64,000 nucleotides of DNA from Stenotrophomonas nematodicola (GCF_009467805.1 NZ_WIAY01000002.1:124001-188000); one strand, 5' to 3'. Shown: positions 1 through 8,905, counted from the first letter of the stretch. Program-made: numbers and translations. The notes: generated by a model from the letters alone, not told the origin.

Positions 1-29
1 GCTTCCAGGATGTCGAAGGGAGAGCGCAT
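1..29 (-). CDS. pilI: PilI N-terminus (partial, runs off the window)
   Basis: Only the first codons are inside the window. The minus strand reads ATG from position 29 and gives MRSPFDILEA before the edge. The start overlaps the pilH stop as TGATG, so the two are translationally coupled. PilI is the CheW-like adaptor of the Pil-Chp system that controls twitching. The order pilG-pilH-pilI supports the name, but the body of the protein is not visible. Confidence 0.6.
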
Positions 30-391
30 CAGACCACCAGTTCGTTGATCCGCGCGATCAGTTCCTCCTCGCGCGGCGGCTTGACGATGTAATCGGCCGC
101 CCCCTGTCGCAGCCCCCATGCCTTGTCGGTTTCCATCGCCTTGGTACTGACGATGACCACCGGGATGTGCCTGGTCGCTGCGTCCCGCGCCATCGCGCGG
201 GTCGCCTGGAAACCACTCATGCCCGGCAGCACGACGTCCATCAGCACCAGCTGCGGCAACTGCTCGCGCACGAGCTGGAGCCCGTCCTCGGCGTTGTCCG
301 CTTCCAGTACTTCATGGCCGGCCTTGCGCAACCACTGCGTGAACACCGCACGGTCGGTCGGTGAATCCTCGATCAGAACGATTCGAGCCAT
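29..391 (-). CDS. pilH: Twitching motility response regulator PilH
   Basis: Single-domain CheY-like receiver of 120 residues with no output domain. The acidic pocket is E8-D9, the probable phosphoacceptor is D52 in the LMDVVLPG segment, and K104 is the conserved lysine in IVKPP. In pseudomonads and xanthomonads PilH is one of two receivers in the Pil-Chp pathway that controls type IV pilus extension and retraction. It lies 18 bp downstream of pilG and overlaps the start of pilI, so the three form one operon. The sequence and gene order separate PilH from other lone receivers. Confidence 0.9.
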   Translation of the reverse strand: MARIVLIEDSPTDRAVFTQWLRKAGHEVLEADNAEDGLQLVREQLPQLVLMDVVLPGMSGFQATRAMARDAATRHIPVVIVSTKAMETDKAWGLRQGAADYIVKPPREEELIARINELVV

Positions 392-409
392 TGTGCCTTT
401 CCCCCCTGG

Positions 410-811
410 TCAGGCGTTTACGTATGTGCGGATGGCACCCAGCAGTTCTTCACGCGTGAATGGCTTGGTCAGGTACTGCTCCGAGCCGACGATGCGCCCG
501 CGCGCCTTGTCGAACAGGCCGTCCTTGGAGGACAGCATGATCACCGGCGTGGACTTGAACAGCTGGTTGCCCTTGATCAACGCGCAGGTCTGATACCCGT
601 CAAGACGCGGCATCATGATGTCCACGAAGATGATCTGCGGTTGCTGGTCGGCGATCTTGGCCAGCGCCTCGAAACCATCGGTCGCGGTCACCACCTCGCA
701 GCCTTCGCGCTTGAGCAGTGTTTCCGCGGTCCTGCGAATGGTCTTCGAATCATCGATGACCATGACCCTGAGCCCTGCGAGTTCCCCACCCGCAGCCATG
801 TTTTCAGTCAT
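410..811 (-). CDS. pilG: Twitching motility response regulator PilG
   Basis: Receiver-only protein of 133 residues with a short N-terminal extension of about 13 residues. The acidic pair is D20-D21, the phosphoacceptor is D64 in FVDIMMPRLDG, and K116 is the conserved lysine. PilG is the Pil-Chp receiver that promotes pilus extension and surface signalling. It is the first gene of the visible pilG-pilH-pilI run. Its promoter should lie in the 258-bp divergent gap shared with gshB (812-1069), where I see no clear promoter boxes. Confidence 0.9.
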   Translation of the reverse strand: MTENMAAGGELAGLRVMVIDDSKTIRRTAETLLKREGCEVVTATDGFEALAKIADQQPQIIFVDIMMPRLDGYQTCALIKGNQLFKSTPVIMLSSKDGLFDKARGRIVGSEQYLTKPFTREELLGAIRTYVNA

Positions 812-1069
812 TACCTTTCCCCGAGCGCGCGACGCTTCTGCTGGTCTGGCGCCGCTGCGAAAGCGTATCTATATCCCAATTCCGGCGCAGGCTTCAAGCA
901 CCGCGGCTGCCGCCAAGCAGGCCGCGGGTCTCCGCCCCCCGCCGGACCCGGAACTGCGCAAACCCGCGGCCGCCACCGGCGCCGGCGGACACTGCGTTGC
1001 AGCCGTACCGGGCAGGCAACCGGGGGCCATTGCCGCTACCATCATCGGCCTGCCCGCCAGGTTGCGACC

Positions 1070-2020
1070 ATGCCGTTGAACGTCATCGTGGTGATGGACC
1101 CCATCGCCGACATCAAGATTGCCAAAGACACCACCTTCGCCATGCTGCTGGAAGCCCAGCGACGCGGCCATGCCCTGCACTACGTCGCCCCGGGCGGCCT
1201 GGCACTGCGGGACGGCCAGGCGGTCGCCCGGACCGCACCGCTGCAGGTGCGCGACGACGCGCGGGACTGGTTCACCCTGGGCGAATTCAGCCAGACCCCG
1301 TTCGGCCCCGGCCAGGTCGTGCTGATGCGCAAGGACCCGCCGGTGGATGCCGAATTCATCTACGACACCCACGTGCTCAGCGTGGCCGGGCAGGCCGGCG
1401 CGATGGTCGTGAACGACCCGCAGGGCCTGCGCGACTTCAATGAGAAGCTGGCTGCGCTGCTGTTCCCGCAGTGCTGTCCGCCGACCCTGGTCAGCCGTCG
1501 CAGTGCCGACCTGAAAGCCTTCGTGCTCGAACACGGCCAGGCCGTGCTCAAGCCGCTGGATGGCATGGGCGGGCGCTCGATCTTCCGCAGCGGCACCGGC
1601 GACCCGAACCTGAACGTGATTCTGGAAACCCTGACCGACGGCGGGCGTACGCTGGCGCTGGCGCAGAAGTTCATTCCCGACATCACCGCCGGCGACAAGC
1701 GCATCCTGCTGGTGGACGGCGAACCGGTCGACTACTGCCTGGCGCGCATCCCGCAGGGCGACGAGTTCCGTGGCAATCTCGCCGCCGGCGGCCGCGGCGA
1801 AGGCCGCCCGCTGAGCGAGCGCGACCGCTGGATCGCCGCGCAGGTGGGCCCGGAAATGAAGCGCCGTGGCATGCGCTTCGTCGGCCTGGACGTGATCGGC
1901 GACTATCTCACCGAGGTCAACGTCACCAGCCCCACCTGCGTACGCGAACTGGATGCGCAGTTCGGCCTCAACATCGCCGGGCTGCTGTTCGATGCGATCG
2001 AGGCCGGTCTGCCGCAATGA
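1070..2020 (+). CDS. gshB: Glutathione synthetase
   Basis: Makes glutathione from gamma-glutamylcysteine, glycine and ATP in the cytosol. The 316-residue length and the start MPLNVIVVMDPI fit bacterial GshB. An ATP-grasp fold is indicated by LKPLDGMGGRSIF, the GDKRILLVDGEPV segment and the C-terminal GLDVIGDYLTEVNVTSP metal-binding stretch. The reading frame is open far upstream, but the extension is low-complexity and unlike the family, so the ATG at 1070 is chosen. The stop overlaps the next start as ATGA, coupling gshB to the TonB-like gene. Confidence 0.95.
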   Translation: MPLNVIVVMDPIADIKIAKDTTFAMLLEAQRRGHALHYVAPGGLALRDGQAVARTAPLQVRDDARDWFTLGEFSQTPFGPGQVVLMRKDPPVDAEFIYDTHVLSVAGQAGAMVVNDPQGLRDFNEKLAALLFPQCCPPTLVSRRSADLKAFVLEHGQAVLKPLDGMGGRSIFRSGTGDPNLNVILETLTDGGRTLALAQKFIPDITAGDKRILLVDGEPVDYCLARIPQGDEFRGNLAAGGRGEGRPLSERDRWIAAQVGPEMKRRGMRFVGLDVIGDYLTEVNVTSPTCVRELDAQFGLNIAGLLFDAIEAGLPQ

Positions 2021-2904
2021 GTGCCCGCGTCGCTCCGGCCCTCAGCCCGCAGGCGCGCGAGTCGCAGCGGCTGGGCGCGACCCTGACCCTGTCGGTGATC
2101 GTGCACGGGCTGCTCATCCTCGGCGTGGGCTTCGCGGTCAGCGACCAGGCCCCGTTGGTGCCGACCCTGGATGTGATCTTCAGCCAGACCCGGACCGCGC
2201 TGACGCCCAAACAGGCCGACTTCCTTGCCCAGGCCAGCCAGGTCGGCGGCGGCGACCACGACAAGGCCGAGCGCCCGCGCGACAACCAGGCCGGGATCGT
2301 GCCGCAGCCGCAGACCGGCCTGTCGCCGGTGCCGCAGCAGCGCCAGGATGCGGCCAGCCCGCCGCCCCCGCAGGCACGCGTGATCAGCAGCCGCAACAGC
2401 CCCGACAGCGTCGCCGACGCGCAGCCGCAACCGCTGCCCGACCGCCCCACGCCGGACGCGCCGGTCACCGCACGCGAACAGCGCGACGCGGAGATGGCGC
2501 GGCTGGCGGCCGAAGTGCACCTGCGCTCGGCGCAGTACGCCAAGCGCCCCAACCGGAAGTTCGTGTCGGCGAGCACGCGCGAATACGCCTACGCCAACTA
2601 CCTGCGGGCCTGGGTCGACCGTGCCGAGCGGGTGGGCAATCTGAACTACCCCGATGAGGCGCGCCAACGCCGGCTCGGCGGCCAGGTGGTGATCACCGTG
2701 GGCGTCCGCCGCGACGGCAGCGTGGAAAGCAGCCGCATCCTGCGCAGCAGCAACAGCCCCCTGCTGGATGCCACCGCGCTGCGCGTCATCGCCCTGGCCC
2801 AGCCGTTCCCGCCGCTGCCCAGAACCGACGATGGCGTGGACATCCTGCAGGTCACGCGCACCTGGGTGTTCCTGCCCGGCGGCGAGCTGCGCGACGACCG
2901 CTGA
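2017..2904 (+). CDS. tonB: TonB-like energy transducer
   Basis: 295 residues. One N-terminal membrane helix (about residues 20-41) is followed by a long Pro/Gln-rich periplasmic linker and a C-terminal TonB domain with LNYPDEARQRRLGGQVVI and VESSRILRSSNSPLLD. TonB proteins couple the proton motive force in the inner membrane, through ExbB/ExbD, to outer-membrane receptors. No exbB/exbD is adjacent. The ATGA overlap with gshB shows cotranslation. Which receptor it serves cannot be read here; the receptor at 59309 is far away and may use another TonB. Confidence 0.85.
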   Translation: MSARVAPALSPQARESQRLGATLTLSVIVHGLLILGVGFAVSDQAPLVPTLDVIFSQTRTALTPKQADFLAQASQVGGGDHDKAERPRDNQAGIVPQPQTGLSPVPQQRQDAASPPPPQARVISSRNSPDSVADAQPQPLPDRPTPDAPVTAREQRDAEMARLAAEVHLRSAQYAKRPNRKFVSASTREYAYANYLRAWVDRAERVGNLNYPDEARQRRLGGQVVITVGVRRDGSVESSRILRSSNSPLLDATALRVIALAQPFPPLPRTDDGVDILQVTRTWVFLPGGELRDDR

Positions 2905-2926
2905 CCCGGCCACTGACGAGGCCGGG
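2905..2926. terminator. Hairpin between convergent genes
   Basis: Perfect 7-bp stem (CCCGGCC/GGCCGGG) with an 8-nt loop starting right after the TonB-like stop and before the end of tsaB on the other strand. No U-run follows, so it is a terminator candidate only. Confidence 0.45.
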
Positions 2927-2939
2927 CGCCGGTACGCCA

Positions 2940-3644
2940 CTACCCCTGCTTTGCCGCCCGCGCCGCCTGCTGCTCGACCAGGGTCAACGCCACGTTGTCG
3001 CGCAGATAGGCCGGCTCCACCCGCTCCGGCGCCACGGCCTCACCGCGCTCGAACGCCGGCACTGCCAGCGCCAGCACGTCCGAGGCGCGCGGCAGGGCCA
3101 GCGGATCCACGCCCGCCAGCTGCGGCGCCAGGCGCGTGGCCAGCACGCCATCGGCAGCACCGAACCCGGTGCCCACGCCGAACCAGCGCGTGCCGTCGGG
3201 CAGGACCACGGCGTCGGGCGCGCACACCACTTCCTCGCCCTGCAGCCGCCATTGGCCGTCCACGCGCACCTGGCGGGCCACGTACACCTCGCCCATGCGC
3301 GCGTCGATGCTGGACAGCACCTGGTCGGCATCGGCCGGCGCACGCAGCGCCAGCGTCTGCAGCGTTGAAATCGGTACCAGCGGGCGGTCCAGCGCCAGGG
3401 CGATCCCCTGCGCGATCGCGATCGCCAGGCGTACGCCGGTGAAGGCGCCGGGGCCGCGGCTGAGCGCGATCGCATCCAGCTGCGACCGGGCCACGCCCGC
3501 CTCGGCCAGCAGCGCCTCGGCCCACGGCAGGCTCAGCTCGGCATGGCGGCGCGGGGCGATCTCGAAGCGCTCCAGCACCTGCCCATCCACATGCAGGGCG
3601 ACGGAGCAGGCTTCGGTGGCGGTTTCAAAGGCAAGCAGTTTCAT
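2940..3644 (-). CDS. tsaB: tRNA threonylcarbamoyladenosine biosynthesis protein TsaB
   Basis: 234 residues, the normal TsaB length, beginning MKLLAFETATEACSVAL. The SRGPGAFTGVRLAI segment is typical of the ASKHA-fold TsaB family. TsaB is the inactive partner that dimerises with TsaD and, with TsaE and TsaC, makes t6A at position 37 of ANN-decoding tRNAs. It starts only 5 bp after the helicase stop, so the helicase and tsaB are very probably one transcript. Confidence 0.93.
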   Translation of the reverse strand: MKLLAFETATEACSVALHVDGQVLERFEIAPRRHAELSLPWAEALLAEAGVARSQLDAIALSRGPGAFTGVRLAIAIAQGIALALDRPLVPISTLQTLALRAPADADQVLSSIDARMGEVYVARQVRVDGQWRLQGEEVVCAPDAVVLPDGTRWFGVGTGFGAADGVLATRLAPQLAGVDPLALPRASDVLALAVPAFERGEAVAPERVEPAYLRDNVALTLVEQQAARAAKQG

Positions 3645-3649
3645 GGCGG

Positions 3650-5707
3650 TCAGAACAGGGAAGTGGGGAAATCGTCGGCGGCCGGCGCCGCTGCAGCGGC
3701 GGGAGCGGCAGCGGCAACGGCAGGCCCGCTGGCTGCGTCGGCGGGCCATTGTGGCGCAAAGAACGCGCGGACATCGTCCAGCGCCCGGGTGCGGCGGAAC
3801 GGCGGCAGCGAATCCAGGAATATCCGGCCGTAGCCGCGGCTGAGCAGGCGCGGATCGCACAGCACCAGCACGCCGCGGTCGGTCTCGCTGCGGATCAACC
3901 GGCCCACGCCCTGCTTGAGCGCGATCACCGCCTGGGGCAGCTGCTCGTCGCGGAACGGGTTGCCGCCGTCGCGGCGGATCGCGTCCAGGCGCGCTTCGAA
4001 CACCGGATCGTCCGGGGCGGCAAAGGGCAGTTTGTCGATCACCACCACGCTCAGCGCATCGCCGACCACGTCCACGCCTTCGCGGAAACTGGCCGAGCCG
4101 AGCAGCACGCCATTGCCCGACTCGCGGAAGCGCTGCAGCAGCGTGGCACGCGGCGCCTCGCCCTGTACGAACAAGGGCCAGGGCGCATCGCGCAGCGCTT
4201 CGGCTGCTTCGCGCAGGGCGCGGTGCGAGGCGAACAGCAGGAAAGCACGTCCGTCGGACGCCGCCAGCACCGGGGTCAAGGCGCGGATCAGCGCGGTGCC
4301 GAAACCGCGCGCGCCCGGATCGGGCAGATCGGTGGGCAGGTAACACAGCGCCTGGCGCGCCCAGTCGAACGGGCTGGCCTGCAGCAGCGTCACCGGGTCG
4401 TCCAGGCCGAGCCGCTGCGCGATGTGATCGAAATGGCCGTCCACGGTCAGCGTGGCCGAGGTGAATACCCAGGCCGCCATCGAGCGCTGCCGATGCTCGC
4501 GCAGCGGTCCGGAGACATCCATCGGGGTGCGCTGGCAACGGAAGCCGCGTGGCGTCAGTTCGTACCAGAGCACCTCGGCCGGTGCCGGCACCTGCTCGGG
4601 GTCCACGTCGAAATCCGGCAGCGGCGCATCGTCGCCCAGCCACCGCGACAGCCGCGACACCGCCTCCTGCGCACGCGCATGGCAGGCGTCCAGGCCGGCC
4701 GACGCCTCGCGCACGCCGGCCAGGCCATCGCGCAGCGTCACCAGCGCGGCCATCGCCGCGTCGAATCCGTCGCGCACCTGCGGCACCGCCAGCGCGCGCC
4801 ATTGGGTGCCGCGCGGCGGCAGGCCATCCATCGCGATGCGCAGATCGCGCAGCCCCTGCTCCAGTGCGGCGGCAGGCGCCTGCAGCGCGGCCTGCGCGCC
4901 GGCCACGCTGCGGCTCTCTGCCAGACAGTCGCGCGCCAGCTCCTGCCAGGGGCGCATGCCGAAACCTTCGCCGAAGAAGTTGGCTGCCAGCTCCGGCAGC
5001 TGGTGCGCTTCGTCGATCACGAAGGCCTGCGCGCCCGGCAGAATTTCGCCGAAGCCCTCCTGCTTCAGCGCCAGGTCGGCCAACAGCAGATGGTGGTTGA
5101 CCACCACCACGTCGGCCGCCTGGGCGCGCTGGCGGGCCTGCACCACGAAGCAGTCGTCCCAGAACGGGCACTCGGTACCGAGACAGTTGTCGACCGTGGA
5201 GGTCACCATCGGGTACAGCGGCGAATCTTCCGGCAGCGCGTCCAGTTCGGCCATATCGCCAAAGCGCGTACGCCCCGACCACGCCAGGATGCGCTGGAAC
5301 TGGGCCACCTGTTCCGGCGAGGAGAAGCGCGGCTCGCCACGCGCCTGCTGCAGGCGGTAGCGGCACAGATAGTTGGCGCGGCCCTTGAGCAGCGCACTGC
5401 TGTGACCTACCCCCAGTGCGGCGCGCACACGCGGCAGATCGCGGTGGTAAAGCTGGTCCTGCAGCGCGCGGGTACCGGTGGAGATGATGGTCTTCAGCCC
5501 GGACAGCAGGGCCGGCACCAGGTAGGCGTAGGTCTTGCCGGTGCCGGTACCGGCCTCGGCCAGCAGCACGTCGCGCTGGTCGAAGGCTTCGGCGATGGCC
5601 GCGGTCAGGCGCAGCTGCGCCGGGCGCGGCACGAAGGCATCAAGTTGGCTGGCAAGCGCACCGCCCTCGCTGAGGGCGTCGCCGCTGGCAGTGGCAAGGC
5701 GGGACAT
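3650..5707 (-). CDS. yoaA: ATP-dependent DNA helicase, YoaA/DinG family
   Basis: XPD-like superfamily 2 helicase of 685 residues. Walker A is AEAGTGTGKT (about 50-59) and the DEAH box is at 232-235. Four cysteines (C115, C175, C180, C186) between them fit the 4Fe-4S cluster of this family. YoaA acts in replication-fork repair and DinG in R-loop and lesion clearance; this length and the link to tsaB favour YoaA. The frame extends 35 codons upstream, but the ATG at 5707 gives the family start MSRLATASG. The repeat cluster at 5791-5910 lies upstream of it. Confidence 0.88.
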   Translation of the reverse strand: MSRLATASGDALSEGGALASQLDAFVPRPAQLRLTAAIAEAFDQRDVLLAEAGTGTGKTYAYLVPALLSGLKTIISTGTRALQDQLYHRDLPRVRAALGVGHSSALLKGRANYLCRYRLQQARGEPRFSSPEQVAQFQRILAWSGRTRFGDMAELDALPEDSPLYPMVTSTVDNCLGTECPFWDDCFVVQARQRAQAADVVVVNHHLLLADLALKQEGFGEILPGAQAFVIDEAHQLPELAANFFGEGFGMRPWQELARDCLAESRSVAGAQAALQAPAAALEQGLRDLRIAMDGLPPRGTQWRALAVPQVRDGFDAAMAALVTLRDGLAGVREASAGLDACHARAQEAVSRLSRWLGDDAPLPDFDVDPEQVPAPAEVLWYELTPRGFRCQRTPMDVSGPLREHRQRSMAAWVFTSATLTVDGHFDHIAQRLGLDDPVTLLQASPFDWARQALCYLPTDLPDPGARGFGTALIRALTPVLAASDGRAFLLFASHRALREAAEALRDAPWPLFVQGEAPRATLLQRFRESGNGVLLGSASFREGVDVVGDALSVVVIDKLPFAAPDDPVFEARLDAIRRDGGNPFRDEQLPQAVIALKQGVGRLIRSETDRGVLVLCDPRLLSRGYGRIFLDSLPPFRRTRALDDVRAFFAPQWPADAASGPAVAAAAPAAAAAPAADDFPTSLF

Positions 5708-5790
5708 CGCCCCATGATAATCCCCGGCCGCCACCGCGCGCCGGATTGCCGTCGTGGAGCGGGGCTCTGCCCTGCTGTTCCCGGTCAGAT

Positions 5791-5835
5791 GCTGCCGGGC
5801 AGAACCCGGCACTGCCGGGCAGAGCCCGGCACTAC
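5791..5835 (-). repeat. SMAG-like GTAG palindromes (REP type)
   Basis: Two adjacent hairpins: GCCGGGC/ACCCGGC around 5793-5810 and TGCCGGGC/GCCCGGCA at 5813-5831, the second ending in CTAC at 5832-5835. Read on the minus strand this is GTAG followed by a GC-rich palindrome, the layout of the SMAG repeats of Stenotrophomonas. It sits just after the stop of the TPR lipoprotein gene on the minus strand. Confidence 0.65.
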
Positions 5836-5910
5836 GTGACGTGGGCCGGCACTACGTCACGTGGACCGGCACTACGTCACGTGGGCGGGCACTACGTGAC
5901 GTGGGCCGGC
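5831..5910. repeat. Four 20-bp tandem repeats with alternating inverted cores
   Basis: Four contiguous 20-bp units of the form ACTACGTSACGTGGRCSGGC start at 5831, 5851, 5871 and 5891. The core is ACGTGACGT in units 1 and 4 and ACGTCACGT in units 2 and 3. These are reverse complements, so neighbouring units can pair. Each unit carries GGCACTAC, the complement of the GTAGTGCC head of the nearby SMAG-like element, so the array probably grew from it. It lies between the ends of two minus-strand genes. Confidence 0.8.
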
Positions 5911-5915
5911 ACTGC

Positions 5916-6446
5916 TCAATACCGTTTGATGCCCGGGACGGTGCAGCCGTCCAGCTGCGCGTGCGCCGACACCGCGTTTTCCTTTTCGCCGCGGGCCAGG
6001 CGGGCCTGTTCGATGGTGGCCCAGTGGCGACGGCACAGCGGCCCGGTCTTCGAGCCGAGGTCCACGGCCTTGCGCGACAGCGCTTCGGCGCGCGCCCAGT
6101 CGCCCTGCAGCAGAGCGATTTCGGCCCGCTCCTGCAGCACGGCCGGATCGCCCTCGACAATCAGCAGGGCCTGGTTGAGCGCCTCTGCCGCGCCAGCCAG
6201 ATCGTTGGCCTGGCGGCGGGCCTGGGCATGCGCGCGCAGGTCGTCGACCTGGGCATCGCGCAGCGGCTGCACCGCCAGTTCAGTGTCGTCATTGCCGGCA
6301 GCAGCGTCGACGGCGGCCAGGCGCTGGGCCGGGCTGACCGTGGCAACCACCGGCGGTTTTACCGGCGGCGTGCTGCTGACGCACGCGGCAAGGGACAGGC
6401 TGACCGCGACCAGCGCGATCGGACGAAGCGGGAACATCGAAGACAT
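5916..6446 (-). CDS. lpoP: TPR lipoprotein, probable PBP1B activator (LpoP-like)
   Basis: 176 residues with a type II signal peptide and lipobox LAAC (lipidated C22 from this start). An Ala/Glu-rich helical region of about residues 80-155 contains TPR-like segments (AGAAEALNQAL; LLQGDWARAEALSRKAVDLG). It lies directly downstream of mrcB. In Pseudomonas aeruginosa a TPR lipoprotein encoded next to the PBP1B gene, LpoP, activates that enzyme; position, size and architecture match here. The ATG at 6446 is used; a TTG at 6458 overlapping the mrcB stop and an ATG at 6437 are alternatives. The function is inferred from context. Confidence 0.72.
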   Translation of the reverse strand: MSSMFPLRPIALVAVSLSLAACVSSTPPVKPPVVATVSPAQRLAAVDAAAGNDDTELAVQPLRDAQVDDLRAHAQARRQANDLAGAAEALNQALLIVEGDPAVLQERAEIALLQGDWARAEALSRKAVDLGSKTGPLCRRHWATIEQARLARGEKENAVSAHAQLDGCTVPGIKRY

Positions 6447-6454
6447 GGCAGGAC

Positions 6455-8905
6455 TCAACGCGCAGGAGGGGTGGCCGCCGGCGCGCTTTGCGCCGGTTCA
6501 GGGGCAGCATCCTGCTTGCGTTCCATTCCGAACCAGCTGCGCCAGCCGCCGCCCTGGGTTTCACCGTCCCCCTGCCCGTCACCCTCACCCTCCGGCAGCA
6601 CGGCCGGGGGCGCACAGGGCGCATAGGCGGGGGCGTAGCCCACGACGAACGGGAAGCGACGGGCTCCCGGACAGGTTTCATCGGTACTGGCGGTGCCGCT
6701 GGCTTCCACGTACTGCCAATCCAGTCCCTTGTTGCTGACCCGCAACGGCGAACTCGGCAGGCGGGTGAAGATGCCCGACCAGACCCGCATGGCGCCGCTG
6801 GCACCAAACAGGCCGGTCTGCGCGTTCTGATCGTTGCCGATCCACACCACGGCCAGGTGGTCGCCGGTATAGCCGGCATACCAGCTGTCGCGTCCGTCGT
6901 TGGACGTGCCGGTCTTGCCGGCGGGCTGCAGGCGGGCCAGGCCGTCGGCGTTCAGGCGCTGGGCGGTGCCGCTGGACACCACCTGCTGCAGACCGATGCT
7001 GATCAGGTTGGCGGCGATCGAGTCGCCCTCCTGTGCCGGCGCGGGGGATTTGTCATAGCGTTTGAGCAGCTTGCCCTGCGGATCGAGCACGCCACGCACG
7101 GCGTGCAGCGGCTGGATCTCACCGCCGGAGGCCAGGAACTGGTACAGCTGCGCCATCGCATACGGGCTCTGGTCGGTCGCGCCCAGGATCACCGCCGGAT
7201 TCGCTTCGGCCTTGATACCGGCCAGCACATGGATCAGCTGGGTGAGCCGCTGCGGCTCGACCGCCATGCCGATCCGCACCGTGGCCTGGTTGTAGGAGTG
7301 CGCCAGCGCATCGATCATCCGCACCGTGCCGTGGCTGCGGTTGTCGGCGTTGCCAGGCGTCCAGCGCTTGCCGCGGCTGAGCTGCACGGTCACCGGCGAA
7401 TCATCGACCCAGCTGGCCAGCGAGTAGCGGTCCGGTTGCGCCAGCGCCAGCAGATACACGAACGGCTTGAGCAGCGAACCGACCTGGCGCTGCGCTTCGA
7501 TCGCACGGTTGAAGCCGGGCTCGGACACGTCGCGGCTGCCGACCACGGCCAGCACGTCGCCGTTGTGCACGTCGGTCAGCACCAGCCCGGCCTGCAGCTC
7601 GGGGCGACGCTTGGTTTCCAGCGACTTCAGCGTGCGCGTCACCGCGCCTTCCGCGTACGCCTGCGCGGAGGGCGACATGCCGGTCATCACGCTCAGGCCT
7701 GCGCCCTGCAGCGCGGCCTCCGGGTAGTCGTGGCCCAGCTGGCGGCGCACCAGGTCCACGTAGGCCGGGAACCGGTTCGCCGCGATCAGGCCGGGATTCT
7801 TCGGCACGCCCAGCGGCGCCTTCAGCGCACGCTGGTACTCGGCATCGTCGATCAGCTGGCTCTCATGCAGCTTGCCCAGCACGAAGTTGCGCCGGTCCAG
7901 CGCGCGCTCCGGGTTGCGCCGGGGGTCGTAGTAGGACGGGCCCTTGACCAGACCGATCAGCAGCGCGACGTGCTCGGTGCCGAGCGAGGACAGATCGCGC
8001 CCAAACCAGAATTCCGCACCCGAGGACATGCCGTGGATGGCCTGGCTGCCGCGCTGCCCGAGGTACACCTGATTGAGGTACGCCTCCAGGATGGTGCGCT
8101 TGTCGTAGCGCGCCTCCATGATCAGCGCGTACAGCACTTCATTGAACTTGCGGGTGACGGTCTGTTCCTTGCCGATCCCGAGCAGACCGCTGCGGGCCAG
8201 CTGCTGGGTCAGCGTGGACGCGCCCTGGCGGCTCTGTCCGCCGGAGCGCACCGTCACCCAGATCGCCCGCGCGATGCCGCTCAGGTCGATGCCGTGATGG
8301 CGGTTGAAGTCCTTGTCTTCGACCGCCTGCAGGCCGGTCACCAGCAGTTCGGGGGTCTCTTCGATCCGGACCAGGCGCCGTTCTTCCTGCTTCTGCCCGT
8401 ACAGCGTGGCAATCCGCGCCGGGTCCAGGCGCGCGGCCTTGAGCGCCTTGCGGCTGTCGGCATCGCGCAGCGAGGCAACCTGGCCGCCAGACAGGCTCAG
8501 TTCGACGCGGCGGGGCGCCACCGGGCCGTCCACATCGCTGTAGCCGCGGCTGGAAATGATGAAGCGGCCGCCCTCCTGGGCATAGGTGGCCACCGGTTTG
8601 CCGGTGCCGTCTTCCCGGTAGGCCGACGCCGCCAGTTCGGTCTTCAGTGTCTGCGCATCCATCGCCACGCCGGGGGCCAGCACCAGCGGGCGCGCGTAGA
8701 CACGGGTCGGAATCTGCCAGCGCAGTTCACCGAAACGCTGGGTGACCTGTTGGTTCAGGTACACCGTATAGGGGATCAGGAATCCCAGCGCGAGCGCGAA
8801 CGCGGCCATGCCCCAGGTGATCAGGCGGCGGCGCCACTGCGGCCAGCGGCTTTCGGTGTCGTCGTCGAACTCGTCGAACTCGTCGGAATCGTGGCGTCGG
8901 GGCAC
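6455..8905 (-). CDS. mrcB: Penicillin-binding protein 1B (bifunctional)
   Basis: 816 residues. An acidic cytoplasmic tail and one membrane helix (about 29-48) precede a UvrB-like region, a GT51 glycosyltransferase domain with E196 in EDKDFNRHHG, and a transpeptidase domain with the nucleophile S477 in GSLLKP, SYN at 537-539 and KTG at 664-666. It polymerises and crosslinks peptidoglycan in the periplasm. The only in-frame start is a GTG at 8905 with no clear Shine-Dalgarno. The TPR lipoprotein gene downstream overlaps or abuts its stop, supporting a synthase-activator pair. Confidence 0.95.
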   Translation of the reverse strand: MPRRHDSDEFDEFDDDTESRWPQWRRRLITWGMAAFALALGFLIPYTVYLNQQVTQRFGELRWQIPTRVYARPLVLAPGVAMDAQTLKTELAASAYREDGTGKPVATYAQEGGRFIISSRGYSDVDGPVAPRRVELSLSGGQVASLRDADSRKALKAARLDPARIATLYGQKQEERRLVRIEETPELLVTGLQAVEDKDFNRHHGIDLSGIARAIWVTVRSGGQSRQGASTLTQQLARSGLLGIGKEQTVTRKFNEVLYALIMEARYDKRTILEAYLNQVYLGQRGSQAIHGMSSGAEFWFGRDLSSLGTEHVALLIGLVKGPSYYDPRRNPERALDRRNFVLGKLHESQLIDDAEYQRALKAPLGVPKNPGLIAANRFPAYVDLVRRQLGHDYPEAALQGAGLSVMTGMSPSAQAYAEGAVTRTLKSLETKRRPELQAGLVLTDVHNGDVLAVVGSRDVSEPGFNRAIEAQRQVGSLLKPFVYLLALAQPDRYSLASWVDDSPVTVQLSRGKRWTPGNADNRSHGTVRMIDALAHSYNQATVRIGMAVEPQRLTQLIHVLAGIKAEANPAVILGATDQSPYAMAQLYQFLASGGEIQPLHAVRGVLDPQGKLLKRYDKSPAPAQEGDSIAANLISIGLQQVVSSGTAQRLNADGLARLQPAGKTGTSNDGRDSWYAGYTGDHLAVVWIGNDQNAQTGLFGASGAMRVWSGIFTRLPSSPLRVSNKGLDWQYVEASGTASTDETCPGARRFPFVVGYAPAYAPCAPPAVLPEGEGDGQGDGETQGGGWRSWFGMERKQDAAPEPAQSAPAATPPAR

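Noticed and set aside
641..1069. N-terminal extension of gshB by 143 codons
   Set aside because: The extension is low-complexity and unlike any domain. GshB homologues begin at the ATG at 1070.
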